Shown: in pieces, positions 54,773 through 64,000 of the stretch
How positions within the stretch are numbered: position 1 is the stretch's first letter
Layout: the number at the start of each line of letters is the position of its first letter
Notes under the pieces: generated by a model
Told to the model about the DNA's origin: nothing
The model's database searches: none
The model's input: the letters and a program-made list of their open reading frames with translations, nothing else
Assembly (NCBI GenBank): GCA_035610835.1
Contig: CM069459.1
Location: forward strand, 29,548,366 to 29,612,365
Direction of reading: 5' to 3'
DNA length: 64,000 nt
Source of the DNA: Ophiura sarsii
Lineage: Eukaryota > Echinodermata > Ophiuroidea > Amphilepidida > Ophiuridae
Made by a program: the position numbers and the translations under genes

Positions 54773-54895
54773 CTCATTTGGGCGATCCGGTATTGGCTCC
54801 CACGTAATAAAGCCACCACGGAAATTTGAGGCAAATGCTTCGGGCGGATTGAAGACGATACACAGCCAAGCAATAAGCTGAAACCACATTGCCAT
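54773..54895 (-). CDS. Exon 1 of host gene: signal peptide and FRGG segment
   Basis: 41 codons from ATG to the donor AATGAG/GTAAGAATCC. Residues 1-22 form a signal peptide: MAMW, a hydrophobic core FQLIAWLCIVF, and a small-residue cleavage region EAFAS. The mature part begins with SNFRGGFITWEPIPDRPNE. The FRGG-x-I-x-W start directly after a signal peptide is what I remember for related invertebrate ectodomain proteins, where it is followed by a strand like VSISWRLS. Exon 2 supplies exactly that (VSVSWRLSY) in the same phase 0. The ATG is preceded by TTCTTTTAACCCAAACAG, which could be an acceptor, so a 5' untranslated exon may lie further right. A second in-frame ATG is at codon 3. Confidence 0.85.
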
Positions 54896-55163
54896 CTGTT
54901 TGGGTTAAAAGAATACATACTGCGCTATTAGTATAGTTAGGTATAAACTTTGTTTCATTCAAATCGGATACAGGCCTCTACTATAGTAAATCGTGGAGAT
55001 GCCTGAATCTAGCCGACCACATTAATTGGAAAAGCACTATATCCTGCATATCAAGGTAGGGGATGAGAAGAAGAGAGGTTTAAACAGTTTAAACGAGTAC
55101 GCCGTTGGAACGAGTACGCCGTTGTTTAAAACTGATACCTGGAGCAGTCAAATATCGTAGTAT
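54896..55163 (-). promoter_or_regulatory. 5' flank of host gene; no firm promoter seen
   Basis: If the ATG exon is the first exon, the promoter would lie here. I see TTTATACC about 45 bp from the ATG on the minus strand but no convincing TATA or initiator set. A 15-bp direct repeat of AACGGCGTACTCGTT with GTTTAAAC words lies near 55080-55130. The possible acceptor directly before the ATG argues that the true start site is further upstream. Confidence 0.25.
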
Positions 55164-55166
55164 TTA

Positions 55167-55540
55167 GGGGGCTGGCATTTTCTTCAGAAGGGGGTGGGTC
55201 CCAAATATACTGGGGGGGGGGGGGGGGGTCATAGTTTTTTTGACATGAAAACAGGGGGGGTCATAAAATTATTTCATTGAAAATGGGGGGGGTCACAAAT
55301 TTATCAAAGCATGCTTGCGTGAAGAAAAAAAAAGAAGCGCATATTTTCATGATACACTTCGCACAGCTATTCGACTTTATTACTTTGGGGGGGGGGGGGG
55401 TCACAAAATAATGGACTGTATTGGTAGGGGGGGTCATAAAAATATGCAGCTCTTGGATAGGGGGGGTCATGAAAAAATTGTCTGGGTCTATCCACATTTT
55501 TGGGACCCCCCCCCCCCTTCCGAAGAAAATGCCAGCCCCC
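55167..55540. mobile_element. 374-bp TTA-flanked MITE with GGGGGCTGGCATTTTCTTC ends (Harbinger-like)
   Basis: The inverted ends GGGGGCTGGCATTTTCTTC are complementary for about 38 bp. TTA lies at 55164-55166 and 55541-55543. A 3-bp TTA duplication is typical of PIF/Harbinger elements. The interior has repeated G runs followed by TCA(t/c)AAAAT words (G18 near 55210, G14 near 55387) and a C run near the right end. Confidence 0.75.
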
Positions 55541-55867
55541 TTACCGATAAAATAATCTTAGTTGTGACCTCTGCAACAGAGACAGCAATTTTCACTTAAG
55601 TCCATAGCCGGCGCAAGCGGGAGGGTGGTTGTCGGGACCATATCCCCTCTGCCACAGAGACTGCCATTTCCACAGTAGTCTTTTTAGCGGCTATTTAATA
55701 ACATGAATAATGAACGTCGTCGCTTCTACATGTACCGAACGATCACTAACATGACTAAAGGCAATCATCACAGGATGTCTTTTGACCGGCGGAGATTACA
55801 CACCTATACCCAAACCCCTCATCAGAAAAACATTTTAGTCCTCATCAAATGTTAAAGTACATTTCTA

Positions 55868-56891
55868 CACTGTAGTTATCAACAGATGAAAGAGTTGTTC
55901 TTATGTAAATTAACGTCAACTTTTACATTTGCTGTACAAAACCGGAATATTTTACAAATAGCCTAACGTTAATGTAGAGGGAATCGTAAAATTACCGGTT
56001 TTAACCAATTTTTGTGTGTAAATATTGTTTTAAAACGGTAAAAAAGTATATTTTCCATGTATAAAGTAACGTTAATTCTTACGTTTGCTGTAAAAAAAAC
56101 CCGGAATATTTTACAAATAACGTTGACAAAACATTAACATTAACGTTGACATAACATTAAAATATCGGGGTTTTAACATTTGTGTGTGTAAATATTGTTT
56201 TAGAACGGTAAAAACCGTATTTTCCTGTTAATTAACGTCAATTTTTATATTTGCTGTAAAAAACCGGAATATTTTACAAATAACGTTAAAATAAAGTTAA
56301 TATAGAGGGAATCGTAAAATTACGGGTTTTTACCATTTGTTTGTGTAAATATTGTTTTAAAACGGTAAAAACCGTATTTTTCCTTGTTAATTAACGTCAA
56401 TTTTTATATATATTTGCTGTAAAAAACCGGAATATTTTACAAATAACGTTAAAATAAAGTTAATATAGAGGGAATCGTAAAATTACGGGTTTTTACCATT
56501 TGTGTGTGTAAATATTGTTTTAAAACGGTAAAAACCGTATTTTTCCTTGTTAATTAACGTCAATTTTTATATTTGCTGTAAAAAACCGGAATATTTTACA
56601 AATAACGTTAAAATAAAGTTAATATAGAAGGAATCGTAAAATTACGGGGTTTTACCATTTGTGTGTGTAAATTTTGTTTTAAAACGGTAAAAACCGTATT
56701 TTTCCTTGTTAATTAACGTCAATTTTTATATTTGCTGTAAAACCGGAATATTTTACAAATAACGTTAAAATAAAGTTAATATAGAGGGAATCGTAAAATT
56801 ACGGGTTTTTACCATTTGTTTGTGTAAATATTGTTTTAAAACGGTAAAAACGTATATTTTCCCTGTAAATCAGCGTCAATTTCTAACAGTG
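55868..56891. mobile_element. 1.02-kb CACTG-ended element made of about 158-bp tandem units
   Basis: CACTGTAG at the left and CTAACAGTG at the right, each followed outward by TA. Between them are about six units with TTAACGTCAATTTTTATATT, TGCTGTAAAAAACCGGAATA, GGGAATCGTAAAATTACGGG and TTTTAAAACGGTAAAAACCG. The last two words are near-palindromic. Array and element end together, so the array is internal to the element. Confidence 0.65.
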
Positions 56892-56893
56892 TA

Positions 56894-57747
56894 GAATACA
56901 ATGGGGTTTTATACGCTGAAGTCAGCAACGGGATTACTTCGAAAAATACAGAACCCGCAGATTTGTGACGCTTTTTTTGTCGGTATAAAGAAAAAGCATG
57001 CATTACCGACTATCGGGCGCGGCGTTTTATAATCATATTATTCCACCGGATACAACTTATGTTTTTACAGCAATTTACAACTAATCAACTCAAGCTACAG
57101 CTCATGAATCTCATTTGTTCATATAGCGGAAGCCGAGCCCGCTAAAACATTCCATTGCAGGTTTAACTCAATTCATAAAGAAATGTACATATTGTATGTT
57201 TACAAGTTACAAGTGTATTTTTAATGTCACAGTTTTATATTGTTAAGTACTTTACCCTATTAGATTCCTCATTTACTTTCGTTGGCTTTAGGATGAGGGG
57301 GAGGTTCAAATCCCCTATATTTTCACTGGAACTGAAAATTCTGTAATAGCAATCTCCCAAAGGCTTTCGGTAATCGTTAGAAAATAAACTTACGCTCATG
57401 ATAAGTTGAAAAATAATGATTCTATACCCGGGACTATAACCACATTACGTGGGTTTGTTTAGGGTCAATAGCAACTTTAAGGCCCTGTCACACTGTTGCG
57501 AAAAGGGCTAATAAAAATTCCATTGAAATGGAAAGTTGGCGGCAAAAACGTGTGCCCAAAGTTTTGGAAATTTGGGTGTACGTATGTGTAAGTTGTCATT
57601 CGTTCATGACATACGGTATTTGGCATACGTTGTATTCGTTAGCATGGTTAGCGGTTCACTAGGGGGCATATATGTCACGATTTAGGGCAATTTAGTTTCG
57701 GCCTTTTCCTGAACATGAAAAGTAAATGTAATATTAAAGTGGGTTTT
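56894..57747. other. No gene recognised
   Basis: AT-rich. A 33-bp stretch around AATTCCATTGAAATGG at 57515 is shared with 23700, inside other sequence, so it may mark a further old repeat. Confidence 0.3.
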
Positions 57748-58400
57748 GAGAAAGGCATTTCAGTTTGTGTGAAGTATCGTTTGTAGAATATAGTGTTAAT
57801 ATAAATGAATGAAAAGTAAATGTAATATTACAGTGTGCGGAAAACATTGATTTTTAAAATAAGAAAGCTAACAATTTTTCTTTTGAAATGCCGTGTGGAA
57901 AACGATGATATGTATGGCACGCCGTTTGGGTCAAAATTAACATTGTTTTTGTATATCAATTTGTGTTTTACATAGTTTTTTTGTACATCAATTTGTGTTT
58001 TACATAGTTTTTTTTGTACATCAATTTGTGTTTTACATGTGGGTTTTTTTAATATCAATTTGTGTTTTATACATTTTCTTTTTGTATATCAATTTGTGTT
58101 TATATGTATCGTTTTTTGTACATTAATATGTGTTTTATCTATTTTTTATATATCAATTTGTGTTTATATGTGTTGTTTTGTATAGCAATTTGTGTTTTTA
58201 CGTGTCGTTTTTTGTATATCAATTTGTGTTTTGACGTGTCGATTTTTGATAAACGCAAAACGACTGGTAAATTAGTTTAAACAAACACAAAATCGTATAG
58301 ACACTGCAAAACGACCGGCACAGTAGTGTATACAAACACGAAATGATATAAACACAGAATGATATCAACACAAAACGATCGACACAAAACGATCGACACA
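57748..58400. repeat. Left arm of large inverted repeat (172-bp-type unit plus TATCAATTTGTGTTTTACAT tandem)
   Basis: 57748-57912 matches the 172-bp units at 61556 and above in the same orientation. 57915-58250 is a tandem of about 35-bp units with TATATCAATTTGTGTTTTAC and is the reverse complement of 61200-61545. 58240-58400 then carries AACACAAAACGATCGACAC words, which look like the same repeat turned round. Confidence 0.7.
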
Positions 58401-58599
58401 CACTTACTTGCCAACGAGGTCAAAATCCACGTGACTAGAGTTACGAGCTGTAAATAACAGCAGTCCGCAAAATCACAGAATTTAAATTATTTGGGGAAAA
58501 TATTTTTGTTCTCGAACTTTTGAGTTGAATATTAAAAGCCTATGTTTGTGAACCTGGCGAGGTGGAGTAGCGGTAGACCAGATGGGCGGTGTAACCATG

Positions 58600-59345
58600 T
58601 GAATTTTGTGATAGGGGGTTGTGAGGTGGGGGTAGGGAGGGTGTTTGTGATGTGATGGGGATGGTATTTGTGGTTGGGGAGGGGTTAGTGGTGGGGGTGG
58701 GGGTTGTGGTGGAGGGCAAGGGTTTGTGGTGGGGAAGGGGGATGGTGGCGTGGATGCATTGGGTGGGGAAGGGTTAGCCTATAGGGTGGTGGGAAGGGTG
58801 TGTGGGGCAGGGGTTTTGTGGTGGAGGGTTTTTGTGAATGGGAGGGGAGGGTGTTGTGGTGGGGAGGGTGTTGTGGTGGGGAAGGGGTGGGGGATTGTGA
58901 TGGTAAAGGGGTTGTGGTAGCATGGGGTGGGGAGGGGTTTTGTGAGTTGGAGGGGTTTTGTGGTGGGGATGGGAAGGGGATGTGGTTTGGGATGAGGGGT
59001 TGTGATGGGGAGGGGGTTGTGGATGAATGGGGTGGGGAGGGTATGCCTATGGGTGGAATGGGTAGAGTGTTTGTGGTTGGAGAGGGGTTTTGTGTTGGGG
59101 GAGGGGTTTTGTGTTGGGGGAGGGGGTTTTGTGTTGGGGGAGGGGTTTTGTGGTGGGGAAGGGGAGAGGGTTTGTGGTGGGGAAGGGGGATGGTGGCGTG
59201 GATGCCGGGGTGGGGAAGGGTTGGCCTAGGGGTGAGGTGGGAAGGGTGTTAAATTTGTGGTGGTGGGGGGTTTGTGGTGGAAGGTTTTTGTGAATGGGAG
59301 GGGAGGGGTTGTGGTGGAGATGGAAAGAGGTGGGGGTTTCTGAGA
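58600..59345 (+). repeat. G/T-rich block, GTGGTGGGGAAGGG imperfect repeat
   Basis: About 750 bp with almost no C on the plus strand. TTTTGTGTTGGGGGAGGGG is repeated in tandem at 59085-59155. Many GGGG groups at short spacing make it a G-quadruplex candidate. Glycine-rich plus-strand frames (up to 150 codons) and proline-rich minus-strand frames are products of composition. Confidence 0.8.
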
Positions 59346-59349
59346 AAAC

Positions 59350-59925
59350 GTAATTTATCAAGATTGAATTTACGAACTTTTGCCGAATAGTTAAAATGGC
59401 TCGTTTGCGTGAAAAATAACTTTTTGCGGTGTCGGATTTTGAACTTAAAAATCCGACTTCGTAGAATCATTTATGTTCGTTTCTTTGTTAAAATAAGAAT
59501 GTTATTATCTTTCTTTATTAACTGAGGGGCAACTGATACTGGTAATTTGTTCTTGCGTTGATTTTCGTGACATTTTGGTGGGGATGTTTTGCAAGTTGTC
59601 GATCGTCTGTTTGGGGATTCCCCCTTCGCTTTGTTATTGCGGACATCGTTGTAATCACCGGGGGAATCCCTTACTGGAGCACCACACCAAATATCTTTCT
59701 CATTGAAATACGTGTAAAAGTGCCATATTTCAAGACACCTTTTCTACCCTCCGGTTACATTTATGGCATACTTGTCACCTATGACCATTTTCAGTAACAT
59801 CTCAACTTTAATTTTAAGCCTTGTTTCATGAGGGGTTATTAACCTAAATTTCCCGCTACGGACCTGCACACAGCGCCCTCACTTTTTCACGTTTTCTGGC
59901 ATGCCTGTTCACCATTTAGGCAGAC
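59350..59925. other. Inner sequence of the large inverted repeat; no gene recognised
   Basis: A 79-codon plus-strand frame at 59558-59797 has hydrophobic stretches but no motif I know. GGGATTCCCCC (59616) and GGGGGAATCCC (59660) form an 11-bp perfect inverted pair. Confidence 0.3.
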
Positions 59926-59933
59926 GCTTACGC

Positions 59934-60761
59934 CAAGGGCGGAAATCCCAGGGGGGTATGGTGGGGGATATATCCTTTTGACCTGGGGGGTTGGTCAATG
60001 TAATCATCCCCCCCCCCCCTGATTTTTCACATCTACAAAAAAAAGGAAAAAAGGGGGAAAAAAGGGAAAAAAGAAAGAAAAAAAGGGGAAAAAAGGAAGA
60101 AAAAAAAGGAAAAAGAGGAAGAAAGGCGGGCAGGGAGGCATGCAAGGGACATAAGAACGTTTGGAGTTTATTGTACGTTGGTCAGGATACGCGTACGTAC
60201 TAGAACGTTGACTAGAATCTATATTTTGGAGGTAACTAATTAACTTCTTTGTGGCATAGGCCTATCTGCCTATTTAAAAAGCCAATATTGATCAGAAATA
60301 AAGTGATTGCTTTTCAATAAAATATTGGTCAAAAGTAGACACACCAAATCGCACCAAATAATGGGTTAGAAAATTTAAAAACAAATCCAATTCTGAGCGG
60401 GGGGCACATCCCCCCAAATCCCCCTGTTCGAGCTTTTAAACCATACTAAAATCAAGAATATATCAGTATATTGCTCAACTTCTTTCGTGCATTGATAAAA
60501 AACAAAATATTTATTGAAAATGAAGTGATGGCTTTTCAATACAATATTGGTCAAAAGTATACACCAGATCGCACCAAATGAGTTAGAAAATTGAAAAAAA
60601 ATTCTACTTCTGAGGGGGCCACATCCCCCCTCAGACACCCCCTGTCCGAGCATAGCTCGGAGTGCGGTGCTGCGCACCGCATAGATGGTATCAGCTCAAT
60701 TTCATTTTTGGGGGGCCACACTTATCATCCCCCCACACCTAACAAGAAATTTCCGCCCCTG
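59934..60761. mobile_element. Complete 828-bp non-autonomous hAT-type element
   Basis: An exact 8-bp target duplication GCTTACGC lies at 59926-59933 and 60762-60769. The inverted ends are CAAGGGCGGAAATC and CAGGGGCGGAAATT. Eight-base duplication and CAGGGGCGG ends are diagnostic for hAT. The interior has a G/C run pair near 59990-60020, a purine tract (60037-60125) and an imperfect internal duplication of about 225 bp (CTTTTCAATAaAATATTGGTC at 60310 and 60530). There is no transposase. This complete copy lets the other partial CAGNGGCG ends in the window be interpreted. Confidence 0.9.
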
Positions 60762-61039
60762 GCTTACGCCATGGGCACTATTTAAGTCGATAAATTAAAA
60801 ATATCGTATTTTATCATTTAGGTGCAACGGATAGGTCCCATTCGTTCATTTAAATACAAATGATACCATCCCCGCCCGGAGAAACAAATTGCCCGAAAAC
60901 CTCACATTTACAAGCCTAGTCTTCGTGCTTTTCCGGAACTACTAGAGGATTACACGAATTGCGCATTGATTTGGTGCAGTGCTCCCTTGACGGAGGAGCA
61001 TGACGACATTCACAGCACGTAGGACTGCTCACGTGATTT

Positions 61040-61545
61040 CTGACTCATTTCGCGTATTCGGTTTATGTTGTGTATATGTTTTTGTGTTTGTATCCCGTTG
61101 GGTTGTATACACATACCGTTGCGTTGTACACATGTCGCGGTTTGCTTGAACTAATATTCCAAGGCTGTTTTCATTGTGTGCTTTCAGATAGTGTTCTATT
61201 GGTATTTTGATGTAGAAACACAAATTAATGTACACAAAAAAACGACACGTCAATTTGATATACAAAACAAAATGACACATATAAACACAAATTGATATAC
61301 AAAAAAATAGGTAAAAACACATAATAATGTACAAAAAACGATACATATAAACACAAATTGATATACAAAAAAAAATGTATAGAACACAAATAGATATTTA
61401 AAAAAAACAAACATGAGAAACACAAATTGATATACAAAAAAAATGTGTAAAACACAAATTGATATACAAAAAAAAATATGTAAAAACTCAAATTGATATA
61501 CAAAAACAATGTTAATTTTGACCCAAACGGCGTGCCATAGATATG
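61040..61545. repeat. Right arm of large inverted repeat
   Basis: AACACAAATTGATATACAAA units (61205-61510) end with AATGTTAATTTTGACCCAAA and ACGGCGTGCCATA, the exact complement of the left arm start at 57915. Outer part 61040-61200: GTTGTGTATATG and CCGTTGCGTTGTACAC words. Confidence 0.7.
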
Positions 61546-61555
61546 TGCGGGTTTT

Positions 61556-61928
61556 GAGAAAGGCATGTCATTTTTTGTGAAGTATCGTTTGTAGAAGATA
61601 GTTTTAATATAAATGAATGAAAATTAAATATATTATTACAGTGTGCGGAAAACATTGATTTTTAAAATAAGAGAGCTAACAATTTTTCTTTTGAAATGTG
61701 TGGAAAACGATGATATGTGCGGAATTTGAGAAAGGCATTTCATTTTTTGTGAAGTATCGTTTGTAGAAGATAGTTTTGATATAAATGAATGAAAACTAAA
61801 TATAATATTACAGTGTGCGGAAAACATTGATTTTTAAAATAAGAGAGCTAACAATTTTTCTTTTGAAATGTGTGGAAAACGATGATATGTGCGGGATTTG
61901 AGAAAGACATTTCATTTTTTGTGAAGTA
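61556..61928. repeat. 172-bp tandem repeat running into the assembly gap
   Basis: Units start GAGAAAGGCATTTCATTTTT at 61556, 61728 and 61900, exactly 172 bp apart, with few differences. The third unit is cut by the run of N after 29 bp. A single diverged unit lies at 57748-57912. Confidence 0.85.
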
Positions 61929-62028
61929 NNNNNNNNNNNNNNNNNNNNNNNNNNNNNNNNNNNNNNNNNNNNNNNNNNNNNNNNNNNNNNNNNNNNNNNN
62001 NNNNNNNNNNNNNNNNNNNNNNNNNNNN
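61929..62028. other. Assembly gap, 100 N
   Basis: Exactly 100 undetermined bases, the usual placeholder for a gap of unknown size, placed inside the 172-bp tandem array. The true array length is unknown. Confidence 0.95.
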
Positions 62029-62146
62029 CTTTATGTAAAGAGTATCTTTGCTGCCCAATGACTTGCAGCAAGTCTACATGAGCGTCGCTTGCGGCGGAAA
62101 CCGGCGCATTATAAATATCCACTTTTATTAATATTATTATTATTAT
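62029..62146 (+). mobile_element. SINE-like 3' end with (ATT)n tail next to the gap
   Basis: CTTGCGGCGGAAACCGGCGC, then ATTATAAATATCC and a run of ATT. The layout (GCGC, ATAAATA, ATT repeats) resembles the 3' end of the 28571 SINE. The 5' part falls in the gap. Confidence 0.4.
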
Positions 62147-62159
62147 ATCGGTATCGGTG

Positions 62160-62330
62160 ATTTTATGAATCACTTGTGGATATCGTAGTTACTCCATCGG
62201 GTTAATACCAGATATTCACGACTTCATTGAGTGAATACTGTAGATATTCCCGATTTCATTGGCTTCAATGGGTGGATACTGTAGATATCCATGACTTCAA
62301 AGAACGGATGTTGCGGATTTACAAGAGAGT
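62160..62330. repeat. Degenerate tandem repeat, GTGGATACTGTAGATATCC
   Basis: About three units of around 50 bp with ACTGTAGATATyCmcGA and TTCATTG words. Confidence 0.5.
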
Positions 62331-63015
62331 TTAACCTTCATTTCACGGAGTGGAAGTTTTATGCCCAATAAGACATACCTGGTATTTCCTGGTTTCCCTA
62401 GTAGGTGAATCTAATTTTGAGAAGTATAAAGTTGTGCTGATTAAGAGATTTATTATAGATGCTGAAGACCCCCCCCCCCCCCCCATTCATAAATACCAGG
62501 AAGTTTATATTTGGTGTGACACTTCCATGAAGGGAAATCAAAACCTACAATATTTTGTGACTATGTTGTAATAATAATCAGACGAGGAAAGGGAAAATAA
62601 ATTGACTAATATGTTACTATAGAAACCAAGTGCTGACTTGTTCTGTCTGTTCATTCTGTGTTTGTTGTTGCTAAGAGGTGAATGTATCCACGCGGGCACT
62701 CAATCGTAGTCTTTGTCAAAGACGCCTCTTGAGTGCCGAGCGAAGCGAGGGCGAGTCACGTTGAAATATGGTTGCTTTTTTAAACAACATGATTTCAACA
62801 TCTTTTCAACTACATTATGTGCTTTGTTGAAGTAACGCTGAATATTGACGTTGATTCAACGTTGTTGAATGTTGAATGGACTTGTAAAAATCACGTTTCC
62901 AAAAATCTGGAGCTATTTTGCATATTTTACTTGGCCTTATATTAGCCGAGTAAATTGTGCAAATCATTCATTAGCATAAATGAAATGGTACAAAAATTAG
63001 TACCAGTGCTCGTTT
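62331..63015. other. No gene recognised
   Basis: A C15 run near 62470. TTCAAC / GTTGAA words are concentrated at 62765-62880, typical of an old repeat. A GTCTTTGTCAAAGAC palindrome lies near 62710. Confidence 0.35.
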
Positions 63016-63223
63016 GTACTCTCTAAATGTAAAACGAGTGGAAAGAGTGGAAATTCACTCAAAAAGGAGTGAAGTAAGTGAAACGCAGGACAACCTGTTT
63101 TAGAGTGGAAAAGTTAATTTTTCACTCTCAATAGAGTGGAACATTGTCATATAAAATCCCCTTTCACTCCTTGAAAGAGTGGAAAACCACGTGGAAAACC
63201 ACTCTTTTACATTTAGAGAGTAC
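63016..63223. mobile_element. 208-bp MITE with GTACTCTCTAAATGTAAAA ends
   Basis: The ends are complementary for about 26 bp, from GTACTCTCTAAATGTAAAA to AGTGG. The interior is dense in AGAGTGGAAA and its complement, so it is largely self-paired. GTAC occurs at both borders as part of the palindrome, so the target duplication is ambiguous. Confidence 0.7.
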
Positions 63224-63246
63224 CATTTAAATTATGCTAATGGTTT

Positions 63247-64000
63247 CACACCACTAAATAACGTCTGGCCCTACCCCCTTTGAGGCAATAGTCCAAAACC
63301 GACCCGTTTCTATGCCGAAACGGGAGACCTATTGTAAATTACAGTTTAAAATTAGGGTATTTACTACATGTTATGGCGAAATTAATATAGTGTGAATGTT
63401 GACAGACACAGACTTTAGGTCCAAAAAAATTGATACAATGATGATTTTTTAATATTTTTAAACATTTGTGTTCAGGTCATTTCCGGTATCTGACGCCATC
63501 ATCTAAATCAACAATTGCGTGTGACCAGGAAAACTCAACTCGTACTTTTTGAAAAGGCTCTAGCTCAAAAAAATGCCGGTTACCCCCCATATATGAGTTG
63601 TTGAGTTAGTAGTCATGGCTTTCATCTTCAAGTTGAAACCAAATTTCAAGATACCAGTTTCTTATAACGTCGAGAAATATCCATTTTAAAATTGTGCATT
63701 TCACGTGTAAGTCTATGTATGGGAGATGTATTTGGTGGTGTGCAACCTATAGGTTTTACACCACTAAATAACGTCTGGCCCTACCCCCTTTGAGGCAATA
63801 GTCCAAAACCGGCCCGTTTCTATGCCGAAACGGGAGACCTATTGTCATTTACAGTTTAAAATTAGGGTATTTACTACATGTTTAATGGCGAAATTAATAT
63901 AGTGTGAATTTTGACAGACACATCAGCGTTCTTTAGGTCCAAAAAAATTGATGCAGTGATGATATTTTAATATTTTAACAGAGACATTTGTGTTCAGGTC
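63247..64000. repeat. Satellite-like direct repeat, about 507-bp spacing, runs off the window
   Basis: 63247-63485 (CACACCACTAAATAACGTCT to TTTGTGTTCAGGTC) recurs at 63754-64000 with few changes. Each copy has a perfect hairpin CCCGTTTC-TATGCC-GAAACGGG. The 268 bp between copies is unique within the window. Confidence 0.8.

Larger units (their letters stand above)
1..54895 (-). other. Host gene, N-terminal part: secreted or membrane ectodomain protein, unnamed
   Basis: Six minus-strand segments read as one spliced gene that runs off the left edge. The order is 54895-54773, 8933-8662, 5122-4914, 3531-3440, 1377-1118 and perhaps 51-1. All junctions have AG acceptors and GT donors. Exon lengths 123, 272, 209, 92 and 260 nt give phases 0, 2, 1, 0, 2, and each donor phase matches the next acceptor. 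No exon contains a stop. The joined product (about 319 residues to the end of exon 5) begins with a signal peptide. It continues with an FRGG-type segment, a cysteine-containing region, the motif DPDGDYIRCRWA and a segment with AVSLAVEDF. From memory this resembles the N-terminal ectodomain of large uncharacterised extracellular proteins of marine invertebrates. I cannot name it or assign a function. The intron sizes are 45,839, 3,539, 1,382, 2,062 and about 1,066 bp. Confidence 0.8.

Noticed and set aside
58800..59252. 150-codon glycine-rich plus-strand frame
   Set aside because: Entirely inside the G/T-rich imperfect repeat; composition explains the open frame and there are no splice or start signals.
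59558..59797. 79-codon plus-strand frame between the inverted arms as a transposase remnant
   Set aside because: No catalytic motif or similarity I can recognise; too short to support.

Overview
The window is genomic DNA of an animal. It is AT-rich, has spliceosomal introns with GT/AG borders, and is packed with DNA transposons, MITEs, SINEs, LINE fragments and satellites. The recurring palindrome TAGGCCTA, the hAT-type ends followed by long G runs, and the exon sequence (N-terminal FRGG, later DPDGDYIRCRWA) point to a marine invertebrate. I favour an echinoderm or relative, but that is inference. There are no bacterial operons, CRISPR arrays or phage genes.

One host gene organises the window. 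It lies on the minus strand, starts at an ATG at 54895 and runs off the left edge. Five exons fit together exactly in reading frame: 54773-54895 (signal peptide), 8662-8933, 4914-5122, 3440-3531 and 1118-1377. A sixth partial exon at 1-51 is possible. Each has AG acceptor and GT donor borders where expected, and the intron phases 0, 2, 1, 0 match across every junction. Intron 1 would be 45,839 bp, so about 70% of the window is the inside of one intron. The product is a secreted or membrane ectodomain of unknown function.

Introns 2-5 (52-8661) carry a TTAA-flanked palindromic element (1480-2663) with two nested TTAA/CCCTAACC elements, a 265-bp inverted-repeat MITE (5911-6175) and a tRNA-type SINE (6811-7140). 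Intron 1 holds two 5'-truncated LINEs with long open reverse transcriptase frames (10519-11553 and 13904-15442), a decayed third LINE (19650-22640) broken by insertions, several minisatellites (12750-13410, 22735-23660, 54107-54670), at least ten non-autonomous DNA elements, a tandem 1.2-kb segmental duplication (43521-46190) and many poly-G or poly-C runs of 12-41 bases. Several insertions can be dated relative to each other because a related uninterrupted sequence is present elsewhere in the window.

Upstream of the gene (54896-64000) I see no further convincing genes. The region holds a TTA-flanked GGGGGCTGG element, a CACTG-ended tandem-repeat element, a large inverted repeat whose arms are tandem repeats (57748-61928), a G/T-rich block, a complete 828-bp hAT-type element with an 8-bp target duplication (59934-60761), a 100-N assembly gap (61929-62028), and a satellite-like direct repeat at the right edge.

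The strongest observations are the phase-consistent gene with its very long intron, and a family of TTAA-inserted elements that have telomere-like ends and an internal tRNA-like Pol III module. No computation was run. All alignments were made by eye.
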